This document shows positions 45,509-56,757 of a stretch of 64,000 nucleotides of DNA, in pieces (position 1 is the first letter of the stretch; every line of letters starts with the position of its first letter). This stretch comes from Cerioporus squamosus (Eukaryota > Basidiomycota > Agaricomycetes > Polyporales > Polyporaceae). The notes under the pieces were generated by a model. The model did no database searches, was not told the DNA's origin, and worked only from the letters and a program-made list of their open reading frames with translations. The stretch lies in NCBI GenBank assembly GCA_022592435.1, contig JABYQS010000011.1, positions 418,301 to 482,300 on the forward strand, written 5' to 3'. Both the position numbers and the translations under genes were made by a program.

Positions 45509-46519
45509 CTCAGGCTGGTTCTCTATACCCTGACCATGTCGGCATGAGATGGTTATATATGCCCTGGGACGAACGGCGCTCCGTGGACCCTTTTTAGTAG
45601 AGGATTCTCGCAGCTCGAGACCCCCGCCCTGAGCTGTTCGTTTTGTATACCGACCGGTGTCCGCGTTGTGTCAATCTTATTCGCCCGAGGTTCCGCATAC
45701 GAGTACATTCATCATTCATGCTTGTGCACATCGCCGACCTCAGAGACGCATGTATGACTGCGACCGGCAATCTGGGCCCAGTGACGTGTCGGGTAGGACC
45801 CCGTAACGCTTCACGCACACCGCGCTAGCCAGCGCCGGTTGTGTGGTGGATGGGCTGGAGAGGTGGCGTCGAGAACGGGAGCAGTACTTACGCGGGTTGC
45901 GAGCCAAAGTTCCCTTGCAATATTCCGTGCTGATCCTGTCGTTCTCACCAGGAGGCCGCTGGATCTGCCCAGAATTTGAGTTAGATCAGGAGTGATATCT
46001 AGGGTCGAGTCTCATTATGTACGCGGTTCACGCGACCTGGACGACCCCGAGTCTCCATTCCGTTGTCCAGGGAGGCTACTCATGATCCGGCCCTTTCAAT
46101 GTTTGAGAGCATGGCTGGGGAAGGGCGGTGAGGATGTCCTGCGGGTTGCAGAAAGGATCCGTTGGAAGCAAAAGGGCGTCGGGGAGCAGGGATTGTGGAC
46201 AAACACAACAGTTGCCAAAAGCGAGCAGAGTCGAACATGCGGTGGCCGGGGTCTGTGACTGACGGAGAAGTGCGATCGAAGCGCGTTACCGGACTAAATC
46301 CCGCCTGAGGTGCACGGTCCTCCTCTCGGCTCTCTATAAAGCCCTCAACCAGAGTCTATGCGTCACCCACTTCCTTTCCCCCTACCACACTCTGCACCCC
46401 TCCATCAGGAGTCCCGCAAACACTCTCCCAAGCGTTGAAATCAGCAGGTCAGTCCACTCTGGGTGTTTCCGCGGCACGTCGACTCACGGGTTGTCCTCCT
46501 GCGCAGTCAACTTAGCGTG
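45509..46519. other. Intergenic region with promoter of the small HMG/YABBY-like gene
   Basis: About 1 kb. The right end holds a TATAAA at 46335-46340, pyrimidine-rich leader sequence, and a probable 59-nt leader intron at 46448-46506 (GTCAGT...GCGCAG). No coding region is supported in the rest. Confidence 0.4.
46335..46340 (+). promoter_or_regulatory. TATA box of the small HMG/YABBY-like gene
   Basis: TATAAA in CTCTATAAAGCC, 180 bp before the start codon and followed by a C/T-rich leader. With the 59-nt leader intron removed the spacing suits a strongly expressed gene. Confidence 0.55.
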
Positions 46520-46871
46520 ATGGTCGTCACCACTAACAAGCAGACGGGCGCAGACGCCACCAAGAAGGCCAAGGCGCCGGCGAAGAGTGCGTAGAGACGT
46601 GTCGGTGCACATTCCGTGCGGAATTCTGATGTTTCGGCGCGGTGGTGTCCACAGGAAAGACGAGCAACGCCGGCGGCAGGAAGAAGCTGACCGAGTTCAA
46701 CAAGTTCATGCAGACCGAAGTCGCGCGGCTCAAACAGGAAAATCCCGACATGCCGCATAAGGATAGGTGCGGTACCATCTATGTTCTGGCAGTGGTGGTG
46801 CTTATCGCGTTCCCGGCCATAGGTTCAAGTTGGTCATCGACAACTGGAACAAGCAGAAGGAGAGCAAGTAG
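46520..46871 (+). CDS. Small HMG-box/YABBY-like protein
   Basis: Three exons, 46520-46586, 46655-46766 and 46823-46871, give only 75 residues, so the gene is easy to miss. A Lys/Ala-rich N-terminus (TKKAKAPAKRKTSNAGGRKK) precedes a compact helical unit, LTEFNKFMQTEVARLKQENP then MPHKDRFKLVIDNWNKQKESK. This helix, Pro-turn, helix ending in a Trp-Asn pair is the HMG-like fold shared with the plant YABBY domain, and short fungal proteins of this type are known from annotation. A nuclear, DNA-binding role is inferred from the basic tail and fold. A TATA box and leader intron suggest high expression. Confidence 0.82.
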
Positions 46872-47507
46872 GCTCGGGACTACACCTGTCCTCCGTGTAC
46901 CGCCAGGGTGGTGGGTTCCCCGTTCTGGGCCACTCCTTTTATTGTTCTCCGCGCGTGTCGGCTGCGGCCGTCGACTGTCTTCGTGCGGCTTTCTTCTCGA
47001 TCTCATCACTTCTCGACTCTTTGCTATCTTGTCATGATCCTACTGACCTTGGATTATTTCCCATCCCGACGGAAGGATGGGCCTTGATTCACATGCATGC
47101 CGTTGTACGATAGTGTTGATGACTGTACAGTACTTGCTATGCTCTATGCAGTAATGATGAGCCTTCTGTGCTTGCTCCATCTCGGAATCATGAGGTCGCG
47201 GTTGTGGCTGCATGCGCATATTACCGCATGCGCGCTGTAGTAGCCGGCGTCATCTAGGCGTATAGCAGGCGTGGGAATCTGGGGCCTAGCTGTCTTCCGG
47301 ATGCCGAGTCGGGATGCTGCCTCGATTCGAGAGCTAACCTCTCTTGACCGGACCCATCATGGTCATGTCCTCATATGCCCGCTAGCGACATTTTACCAGT
47401 CTGTTGCGCTCTCCTATCTCTCTCGTTTTCTACCGGCTGTCTCGCTCTACCCCAGCATTTGCAACTGTATCTCTTATCACATCGTCTCAGAACTGCTCTC
47501 TCTCGCC
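46872..47507. other. Intergenic region, no gene seen
   Basis: About 640 bp holding the 3' untranslated region of the small HMG-like gene and the promoter of the F-box gene. A pyrimidine-rich leader lies at about 47395-47505. An upstream in-frame extension of the F-box frame exists to 47271 but lacks an ATG before 47508 that improves the model. Confidence 0.35.
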
Positions 47508-50500
47508 ATGAGCCAGACGCACGACATCGATAACGACGTCCCGTTCTTCCTGGAACTTGATCCTTATGAGTCGCTTAGCGGCTCCCATCGCCTCGAGGGC
47601 TATGTGCAGGAGCCTCAAGAACCCCCTTCTGGCCTGCACACCTCGTCCCCGACAGTCATGTCCCCCTCACCAGACCCCTCGCTCTCCGAATTCTACAGGG
47701 AGCTGGCCATGTATGAAGGCATAGGAGACGGGGCTTCCTCATTCTACGACGGTGCCAACTCTCCATCGAGTCCTGCAAAGGGCAAGGGCGTCTCCCAGCC
47801 TGTGGACATTCAGAGGAAGGAACTCGACGTTCAAATCGACGTCCTCCCCGTGGTCGGATCGTCCTCATCCTCAGGTGACCTCAGCCTCGCGAACGCATGG
47901 GCTCTTCCATCTTCATCCATCAACCCTTCGTTCCTTTCGTATGAGGACTCCGCACACGCCGCAGATATTCTCAGCGAGCTCAGTGAGAATGTCGGTGAAC
48001 CTTCGGGCTTCTCGGCAAAGGGCAAGGGGCGTGAGCGGCCGCCCACGCTGCCGCCGCTGGTCTTCCTGCCCACGGGGTTCGACTACGGGAGTCCTGCGGA
48101 GTGGTCGTCGATGGACATGTTCCCGCAGACCGCAGGGCCGTCTTCCTACGACTCCGGGTTCGCGTCGATCGAATCTGCAGAGAGCAATCATGATGTCACT
48201 TCACCCGTAACTCGCGTAACTCCCGAAGCTTCAGCGCCTCTCGAACACCTCCCGGCTCGCCGACGGTCCTTGTCCAGTCTCTCCGTCCGCTCCACCCGCT
48301 CACTTTCCGCACTCTCCATATCCAAGGTCAGGGTGAGGCTCGCAGGCGCTACGCGACCCGGAAATATCGCGCGCAAGCTCCTCTTCAAGAAGGGACGTGA
48401 CTCCACGCCTGAAACGCCCCCGACTACCCCAACAAGGGTGGTAGACACCGAGGTCGAACTTGGACGTGGCAGTTGCTTCTTGCCTTGGGCGCCGCCCCTG
48501 AAGTCGTGCACTAGTCCACCCGTCGGCACGTTGGTGGACATTGATGTCGATCTCTTCGGCGGTGTTGGTCACCTTCCACCGTACGGGCCACCCTCCGGCG
48601 CCGCGATCTTGCGTGCCAAAGGTCGTTCGTACTCGTCACCGCTCCCCCTATCGTCGTCTGCTTTCGACGTTGTGCCAAATACTTCTGCTGACATTTTCGA
48701 GCCCATTCCTCTCGATCTGACCAACTACTTCGACGAATATCTTCCTCGTGAGCTCAAGCTCCATATCTTTGCGACCTTCGTCGATCTGTTCGAAGCCGAG
48801 CATCTTCGCATTATGTCCACGGATAGATGGTCCGCGTCCCTTGCCGCCAGGTCTCGGAATAGGTGGGTCGGAGTCGAGAAGGGCATCAGAGAGCTTCTCA
48901 AGTTGAGCCGGGTTGGTATACTCTCCTTGTGTTCCAACTGCAGTTGGTAATTCATGGTCATACCAGGTTTCGAGAGGTTGGCAAAACCTTGTGTACGACG
49001 GACAACTCTGGGGCCGACTTCCCAGACTCCCTACCACCGTCCTCTCTCGTCTCTGCGAAACCGCGGGAGGCTTCGTCCAGCGGCTTGACTTCGCCGGCTC
49101 GACAGGTATCACTCCGGACGCGCTCATCGAGATGACCGACGGGCTTTGCGTCGATTCCAGCATCCCGAATGGTCTCACGTCGACCTGCATCACGACGATC
49201 AACCTTCAGAACTGCATTGGCCTTACGACTCGTTCCCTCCATTACCTTCTCGTCCGTTCACCCGTGCTGCAAACCCTCAACGTCAAGGGTCTCAGCGCGG
49301 TCATAAACAGCACGTGTACCATCCTGTCGACATATTGCCAAAACCTCGCGTCGCTGGACATGAGCAGGTGCATCAACATCGACGGAGGAGGTATCCTCGC
49401 TATGGCAGCTACCGCGCTTGACCGGGGTGAGACCTTGCGTCTCAAGGTGCTTCGGTTGAACGCTCTGAGCAGGGTAACGGACGACATGATGTGGTGCCTT
49501 GGGAGGGCGGCGCCCGACTTGGAGGTGTTGGATCTCAGTTACGCTACATCACTCCACAACTCGGCAATCGACGCATTCGTGTCCTTGACCGAAGAGGAGG
49601 CGCGGAATACGCCATCCGTCCAGCTATCGGCGCGTCAGGCTGGCCGCGATCCTGCGGATCCGAATCAATACTGGCGCAGGGTCACACGTCTGCGGCATGT
49701 TGCGCTCTCTTCGTGCTTCCTGCTCACCGACCATGCATGCTCTCACCTCGCACACGCTGTACCCAAGCTCGAGTTCTTAGAACTCGCCGGTATAGGTGCA
49801 GACCTTCGGGACGACGGCCTGGTGCGACTCCTGGAGACGACACCCTACATACGGCGAGTCGACCTTGAGGACGCTTCCGAAATATCCGATGCGGTTCTTG
49901 CCGCGCTTATCCCGCATGTAGAGGAGAACCCAGCTCCGTCGCGTCGTGGAGCGCCCCCTCCACCTCCGCAACCTGGGCATGCCCTTGAGCACCTCGTTAT
50001 ATCGTGCGCGACGGACGTCACGAATAACGCCCTCTTGGCACTCGTCCGGAACTGCACGCGTCTCCGCGTCTTGGAGGCGGATGGCACTCGGCTGAACAGT
50101 GCGGTACTGAAGGAGTTCGTCCAGGTCTCCCGCCAGCGAAAGACGGTCGACGCGTACATCGCCGCAATAGACTGTCGGGGCATTGGCGAGCACACTGTCA
50201 AGGAGTTGAGGGCACATACCCGTCCGAGGCTGGGCTGGCGCGCTTGGGAGGCGCGCGACCTAAAGTACCTAGACGGGCGGGATGAAGAGGACCTCAACGT
50301 GGGCCAGGACGAGTGCGACGAAACGCGGGTCGTGCTCAAGACGTTCTACTCGTGGCAGACGGTCGATGCCGTTCGTGCGGCGCGGGAGAAGAAACGGAAG
50401 GCTGCGAGGCGCAACTGTAACGGCAGTGGGTCGAGCGAGAGCGATAGCCTGGGCTATGCCGTGGGGCGTACACGCTGGTGGTCCCCAAGTGGACGGCGTT

Positions 50501-50571
50501 CCGGAGTGGTGTCGCCGGGGCTTCCTGGGGATGCGAATGTTAACGGAGGTGAGGGCTGTACAATCATGTAG
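47508..50571 (+). CDS. F-box/leucine-rich-repeat protein with C-terminal CaaX box
   Basis: Two exons, 47508-48911 and 48967-50571, give 1002 residues. The first 400 residues are Ser/Pro-rich and probably disordered. An F-box-like segment follows (IPLDLTNYFDEYLPRELKLHIF), continuing after an insertion in LLKLSRVSRGWQNLVYDGQLW, with the intron inside it. Then come amino-acid-type leucine-rich repeats (LNLQNC-like TTINLQNCIGLT, LASLDMSRCINID, LEVLDLSYATSL, LRHVALSSCFLLT, LEFLELAGIGADL). F-box/LRR proteins are substrate receptors of SCF ubiquitin ligases. The protein ends in CTIM, a perfect CaaX motif favouring farnesylation, preceded by a basic region. That suggests membrane anchoring, as in animal FBXL2. 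The donor GTTGGT is a weak consensus but is the only one that restores the F-box. Confidence 0.87.
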
Positions 50572-50892
50572 GTGCGCGAGGAAGGTACGTGGAGGATGAT
50601 GTCTTGTAGCAACTGTGATTGGAGGGGACATATGTTCTCGAGTTTCCGCTCTTCTTGTATATGTACTGACACTGGTAACGACCATCCTGACGATTTAGAA
50701 CCTTGTATCACCTCTCACATTGTATAGGATGTGGTTTGCGTTGTGTATAGCTGTATGTATGCCTAGCCGAGGATGTAAGATCCTGTACGAGTATATCTGT
50801 AATATATGAGGCCGTCTCACGGACGTCGTACTAGCATATGAGCGCGAATTACAGTGTGGGTGGAAGTGAGACCTGGCTGTATTTGCCTAGCT
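50572..50892. other. Convergent intergenic region, no gene seen
   Basis: Tail-to-tail spacer of 321 bp between the F-box gene and LRP1. AT-richer than its neighbours, with TGTATA-type repeats near 50658-50810 that fit 3' end formation signals for both genes. Confidence 0.35.
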
Positions 50893-52117
50893 TCACGACG
50901 CCTTCTTCGCCTTCCTCTTCGCCTTCTTTTCCGTGCTCTTGACCTTCTTCGCGGATTTTGGGGTTGCACTCCCACTTGGAGGTTCGTTGTCGTCCATGGA
51001 CACATCCTCGCCATCAGCTTGTGGCGAAGACCTCTTCTTCTTCGAGGGCTTGGTCGACTTAGCACTTGCCTCGTCCCCGTACCCTACAGCAACGAAGTGT
51101 AAGCCTGCTGTGCCTCCCTCACCAATGTAGAAACGTACCAGCAAATGGATCAACCACAGGTCGTCTCCGTTTCTTCGTTCCCGCCGCCTTCGCGTCACTC
51201 TCTCCGTACGCCGCCCGGCCCTTGCCCTTCGCCTTCGAGCTCACCTTCTCAGGCTCAGCATCCTCAACACCCTCTGCGTCCTCGTCCTCGTCGAACACCT
51301 GCAGCGCGTCCGCGTCGTCGTCGCCATCCTCGTCCTCACCCATGTCCGCATCCCCGACCTCCCCCGCCGCTACCTGCTTCTGCCACTCCGCGCGCGCGAG
51401 CATCTTGCTCGTGACTTTGCCGGGCGCGAGCGAGGCGCGGGGTGCAGATGATGAGGATGAGGATGCTGCTGGGGCGTTACCCTCGGCGTCGAAACGGATG
51501 TGGGTGTTGCTGCTGCTGCTGCCGGCGCCGGGGCTCTGGTCTTCACCTTGGCCTTGCTCCTTGGCCTGGGCGATAGCGTGTTTGATGAAACGGTTCGCGG
51601 CGGCCTTGTCCACTGCGGTCTTCCCTGTGTCGACGAAGAGCATAAGTGAGAGGCAGGCCAAGTGGAAGGGGTTGGTTGGCGCGAGGACGTACGTTTCTCG
51701 GGGTCTTCTGCGTTCTTGATCTTGTCAAAGTATTGCCTGACGCGGTCCTGTGGCGGTGAGTTGTTGGTGTGCGGTGCGTACGAGGATGAGGTGCGCATGG
51801 GGCTCATACCAGTTCTGCGACGACCGGGTGCGTCTTGGGGTCGATACCCCGCGTCTTCAGGTAGACTGCGAACGCCGCACGGCACGATATTAGTCGAGCA
51901 TCTGCACGCAAGAGGTCCAGGCACGCGCACTAAAAATGAGGTCGTACACCAAGTACGGGATCGCGACGTTGAGCTTCACTTGCTGGATCGTCTCCAGAGG
52001 TAGCAGGGATTCGGGGAGCGTTTGGGCGAGCAGAGGCTCCAGTTTGTCCTCGAGGTCGTCCAGCGAGTCGTTCAGCGTGGCGAGTCTAGCGAGCAGTTTC
52101 TCAGAGTTATCCGCCAT
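50893..52117 (-). CDS. LRP1: Exosome-associated protein LRP1/RRP47 (Sas10/C1D family)
   Basis: Five exons read from the right, 52117-51931, 51865-51810, 51747-51693, 51624-51139 and 51083-50893, give 324 residues. The first 115 residues form the Sas10/C1D domain: LLARLATLNDSLDDLEDKLE, QQVKLNVAIPYLVYDLIFIY, LKTRGIDPKTHPVVAEL, DRVRQYFDKIKN, NRFIKHAI. In yeast the family partners Rrp6 of the nuclear exosome in 3' processing of snoRNA, snRNA and 5.8S rRNA. The C-terminal two thirds are disordered, with acidic tracts (MGEDEDGDDDADAL) and a Lys-rich end (KKAKRKAKKAS) suited to RNA binding and nuclear entry. It starts 186 bp from the divergent SF3b5 gene, an apt pairing of two nuclear RNA-processing factors. 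All junctions are in frame. Confidence 0.9.
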
Positions 52118-52303
52118 GTCGCAGATCCGCGCGTCCTGGTGCAAGTCGTAGGAGAGAGGCAGACGCGAAGAGATCTCGGACTGTGTGCGAGGGTGCGCGT
52201 AGAGGAAAAGAATGGAGGCGCCCGTCGATCGCGCTGAGATCCAGATGAGATCCTCTGCAATCTCCACGCGCTTGGCAAGCTTGCACCAACGCTGCTCTTG
52301 ACC
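52118..52303. promoter_or_regulatory. Bidirectional promoter between LRP1 and SF3b5
   Basis: The two start codons face away from each other across 186 bp, so both genes must share this stretch for initiation. No TATA box is visible on either strand. The minus-strand frame stays open upstream of the LRP1 start, but the family N-terminus fits the ATG at 52117. Confidence 0.55.
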
Positions 52304-53048
52304 ATGGTCAGTCATCATATCTACCCCCCTCGCCCTCCCGTCTGTTGACTTCCTGCCTTTTCGCAGTCTTCCGAGCTCAGATACACGGCCAACACCCAGC
52401 TCGAGCACTGTGAGTGGCCACTTTCTTTGTCTTTGTCGGGACGCCTCGCTGACCCCACACGACTACCGCGCAGTGCATGCTCGTTACACGGGAACGGGTA
52501 TGTCTCCACGGTCTTTGTCGATTCTTTCTATACTGACACTCGCTCTAGGACATGCTGATTTGACGAAATAGTGAGCGTCCTCTAGAGTTGTCGCGTGATT
52601 ACTGGGCCGGATACTGACTGGGGGCGCAGCGAATGGCTCACGCATCAGCACCGGGACACCCTTGCGTCCATCGTCGGACACCCGACTCTCACGTCGTATA
52701 TGGCGATTGCTGATGGAGAGGCGATTGGGAGGGTGAGGTTTGAGATGACTGAGGTGCGTGTTTCGTCTTTATGGGTGATGGACGCGGGTCGTTCGGGCGA
52801 TAGACTGTCAGTGGGTGTTGTTGGGTGACGGGCTAGGTATGCGTCGCTGGGAGTAATTATGCTCAGTGCGCCCGTCATGCCTTCGCAGCATATGGATATC
52901 GCCCAGTTTGCCCGGTTGAGCGAGAGGGACCGCTGACTCGAGCGACTCGCGCCCGTTGTCTCCCAGTTGCGCGGTACATCAAGCTGACGCCTTGTCCCTA
53001 CAGCGCATATTGCAGCCATGTGGACCTCCTCCCCCGAAGGATGACTAG
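52304..53048 (+). CDS. SF3B5: Splicing factor 3b subunit 5 (SF3b10-type)
   Basis: Six coding exons, 52304-52306, 52367-52409, 52474-52497, 52549-52570, 52630-52753 and 53004-53048, give 86 residues, a usual length for this family. SF3b5 is a small core subunit of the U2 snRNP SF3b complex. The assembled sequence shows LRYTANTQLEHLHARYTGTG, HADLTKYEWLTHQHRDT and the C-terminal LQPCGPPPPKDD, all diagnostic. Exons are tiny (3, 43, 24, 22 nt), so simple open-frame searches miss the gene. The start codon is followed directly by a GTCAGT donor, making the first coding exon just ATG. This gives MSSELRY, the N-terminus I expect for basidiomycete homologues. The last intron is 250 nt. Identity is secure and the ATG-only exon is probable. 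Confidence 0.88.
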
Positions 53049-53762
53049 GTTTGTCTCTTCGGAGGTATGATGTCAGTCCTGCATTGCTTTCCGCCGTGAC
53101 AGTGCGCAGTGTGTAGCGCAGTAGAGTAACCCACCGCGCCTCCGCCGCGAATCAAGTGCTCGTTGTACAGTAACACGCTGAGTCGCGCTGTGGCCAGAGT
53201 CTGGACGGGGCGCGCCGTCCGGACGCCATGCGACGCTCTGACCGCCGCCACAAAGCTGCGCGCCTAGTTGCCGAGGTAGGTGGCTGCTATTGTGGAATGC
53301 CTCGGAGCTTACTCGTGCAGCGGCGCACCCCGCGTCGCTGCGACGTGCCAGGACATGCGAGACGTGCCGTGGATGTGTCCGCGGTGGCCTGTATGTCTGT
53401 CCAAGTCAAAGTCTCTGATTCAAAGCACAGGCCGAGAGGGGAGGCGCGCGTGGAGGGGATGGAGCGCTGTCAGTTGTGTCAGCCCCTTCCGGTGTGGCCT
53501 GACGGAAGGACGTGCAACAGCCTCGGAGCGCCGCGACTCGCCGTCCCTTGCCCTGCTCGCCGATCCTGCTCTCGTCCCCCATATACATCTTCCCTGGCAA
53601 GCTTCGACTGCTCGCGACTTTACGCTCTGGCGCTGCGGCTTCTCCCACTATCCGAAGGCGCATTGTCACTTAGCACAAAGCAACCATCACCTTGACCTCC
53701 GCCACCCGACGCTTTGCTCGACTTGCCCCCTCTCTCTATAAACCTCCACGTCCTCCGCCGCC
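53049..53762. other. Intergenic region, no gene seen
   Basis: About 710 bp between SF3b5 and the methyltransferase gene. Open frames on both strands have no recognisable content. The TATAAA at 53737-53742 is described separately. Confidence 0.35.
53737..53742 (+). promoter_or_regulatory. TATAAA just upstream of the methyltransferase start
   Basis: TATAAA in TCTCTCTATAAACCTCC, only 21 bp before the ATG at 53763. If it works as a TATA box, transcription would begin at or after that ATG, and the next in-frame Met at 53922 could be the real start. Confidence 0.4.
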
Positions 53763-56290
53763 ATGGAGCCCCGGATCTTCTCACCGACATCTCCCAGTGG
53801 GACCATCCTTGGCTCTTCCTTCGACCGTTCAATTTCGTTCTCCCCCAGCGAGGACTCTTTCTGTCCTCTGCTCTCTTCACATAATTCTTCCGACTCCGTC
53901 TTTGACGCATACATATCCGAAATGGTAGCCAAGGACAACAACAGGTCTCTTCAACTCTCGCCGACCCCCACTCTTACCCCGACCGCGTCGGAACGATCGT
54001 CACTAGAGGAGCCGCCCATCGACGACTCGTCTTCGCAAGCGACAATCACGGAAGCTGCTCTGCGCTCCGAGTCCATGCGTCTGACTCTCAAGAAGAAGCG
54101 TTCCCTTGGACAGGCTCTCAAGACACTTCGCTCTTCCTCGCGCGACCTCACTGCCAGCCTCCGAGGTACGAAGCATGTCCCGTATCCGCTGCAGCTGGAG
54201 GATACCTCCATCTTGACCGTGGGCTCGGAGATTCTCCCGGGCTCTGCTGGGGTGCGGGCAGCGGAGGAGGACGACGGATTCGAGGACCGCAACAGAACCG
54301 TCCGTAGGCGCAACATGCCCCATCACCCCTTCCGCTCCGAGGACGTGCCATACATGCAAGCATACAACCAGATGTCGCTCGAGAAGTACGTCCAGCTCTG
54401 TCTCGCCCTTGCGCGCTTCTCACGTCTGTCCGTCTGACACATGTTTCCTTGTGCTGCGTGCAGTGACTATCAGACCCACCAGCTCCTTTGTCGTCTAAAG
54501 CCTGGCGACTCGCCCACCTTCCACAAGTTCGGTAAGAAGCCGCCAGCTGATGTCCTCGACCTTGGATGCGGCGAGGGATTCTGGGTACACCATGCTGCCA
54601 AGCTGTGGAAGTCAAGTAACACAAAGGTCACCGGTCTAGACCTCATTGACGTGCATAACAACCACGTCGGCGAGGTGCACCCAAACCTCGAGCCGGCACA
54701 GGTGCCCAAGAACGTCACTTGGTTGCGTGCCAACTTGTACGTCTTCCTTCCGTGTCCTCGGTGACTGTATGCGCGCGGTGCTGATCAGTCTCGCAGTGTC
54801 AAGTACGCGTTGCCATTCCCCGACAACTCGTTTGACCTCGTGCGAATGGCGAACCTTACGCTATGCATACCCATGAGCCGATGGAAGTTCGTGCTCACAC
54901 AAGTGCGACGGGTCCTGAAGCCAGGCGGCCGGCTAGAGCTTATTGACGACGACCTGTTTTTCCCCAGCGTTCTCCCCCGCACTGCCCGAGACTCTCCTCC
55001 GTCTCCTCAGAAGCACCAATGGAAACGGACTGCGAGCGCTTCCAGCACCTCTACCTCTTCACGCTCATCTTCCCTCTGTCGCTCGCTGTCCAACAAACAA
55101 CTTCCAGATGTCCCATCGCCGCACGGTTCGCCTGATCGCAAGGGTAGCAAGGGACATGCGCGGAAGCCGTCCGATGTCGAGTTCAGTACGAATGCGACCA
55201 TCTCGAGACATGTCGAGACGATCTTTGAGAACATGCTAGTGAACAAGTACGGCATCTCCCCACACCCACACCAATTCCTCGAACAGGTGCTACACGACGT
55301 CTTCGGGTTGGAGTGCGCGCGCCAGACGCAGAAGCTCGAACTCGCTGTACCCTCGCGCGAGCTCACCGAAAGCTGCGAAGCCCAAGGCCTCGGTCTCGGT
55401 ATCAATATGAACTCCGCCTCGACGATCTCGCATGGGCACTCGAAGCGCGCCAGCGAAGACGAGAAGAAGTCTTCGTGGATGTATATCGACTGGGAGAAGA
55501 AGGAGAAGCGGTCCCGCCCTTCGTCGCCCGTCCCGATTGCCATCTCTCTCCCCAACTCCTCCCCCGCTAGCACGTACTCTGGGCGCTCCAGCGAGGATAG
55601 CGTGCGCAGTATGGACCTAAAGCTCGACCCGCAGTTGCTGTCTCTCACCCCGAAGGCGCGTCAGTTGCTCTTTGGTGAAGGCGAGAACGTCAATGGAGGC
55701 AAGACCCCGTCTTGGCGCGCAACAGGCCCTTACCAGCCTCCCGGTCTCGTCCTGCTGCCGTCCACACTTATCCCTTTCTCGCCCATGGAGCTGGAGATGC
55801 ACGCGTGTAAGCATATGAACACCGTCCTGGGGTGCAAGTATGCGCTGGGGAAGTACGTCGCGGGACAGAAGGATCAGGACGGGCAGCCGCTGCTATCGGA
55901 GAGGGAGGTGGACGATTACCTATGGGACTACGAGTGGTACGTGTCTTCTCCGCCTGCCTGCATCCCACCTGTCTCACCTTCATGCCCAGCTTCCGGCGGA
56001 AACGCTTTAACTGGCCACAGGACATCCCTGGGCTGCAGATGGAGGACGAGCCGGAAGAGCCGGTGGTGCTGCCGCCTCCTCCTCCGAAGACCAACATCTT
56101 CAATAAGTTCGCGCCGAGCACGCCGCCAGCCGAACTGCAGCGCACGCTGTCGTCTGGTGGACTTGCGCCGGTGTACGGCGGCGTCTCCGTAAGCAGACAG
56201 TCGGCGACCCACGTAAGGACAATTCGCGTATACGAGGCGATGAAGGTGCACCATTGCTCGTGCCACGGTCACTGTAACGGCTCCTCCTAG
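53763..56290 (+). CDS. SAM-dependent methyltransferase (class I), fungal-specific long form
   Basis: Four exons, 53763-54385, 54464-54736, 54797-55936 and 55990-56290, give 778 residues. A disordered Ser/Thr-rich N-terminus of about 200 residues precedes a Rossmann methyltransferase core. The core has DVLDLGCGEGFWV (motif I, SAM-binding), TKVTGLDLIDV (acidic residue after beta 2), FPDNSFDLVRMANLTLCI (motif around beta 4) and VLKPGGRLELIDDD (post-motif). A 100-residue Ser-rich insertion follows, then a helical C-terminal domain (LEMHACKHMNTVLGCKYALG, DDYLWDYECFRRKRFNWP) and a tail with HVRTIRVYEA. The substrate cannot be told. Proteins with this layout are common in basidiomycetes and usually unnamed. 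The start may be the Met at 53922 (see TATA entry). Splice phases all agree. Confidence 0.85.
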
Positions 56291-56757
56291 ATATTCCAGC
56301 CTGCTCTTACGACTTGTCATGACTTACGACTTTGCATTGCCCGTTCGTTCTTCCTCGATTTACCCCATCTTCTACTTTCATTCGCGTCATCTCGACCTCT
56401 CTTGCACTTTCTTGTGTCGGAACCTGCCCCGCACCACACACTCCTTCGGCCCTCTTTATGCGCTCCATTATTTTTGCATAGATCCAACGCATCTCGTGCT
56501 TTCTCCTTTCGTTCCTTTTATACTTTGCTCGTCGCAACCGCGCATCCCACTCATCTTGGAAGACACTCCGCATTGTAACAGTAGACCAACACCGCATTCC
56601 AGTCAATAGATGTAAGCGTTATTACAATAGCTCTACAACCGACCGTCCGTACAATACTACAAATAAGTTACATGGCATCGCGTGCTGCACTGCAACATAA
56701 GCCACAACATAACGACGTGCGACGTGCGATCGCCTGCAGAGCAAAGTCCGTGTAACA
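56291..56757. other. Convergent intergenic region, no gene seen
   Basis: Tail-to-tail spacer between the methyltransferase and the Mg2+ transporter genes. T-rich on the plus strand near 56320-56530, fitting 3' untranslated sequence. No coding region recognised. Confidence 0.35.
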
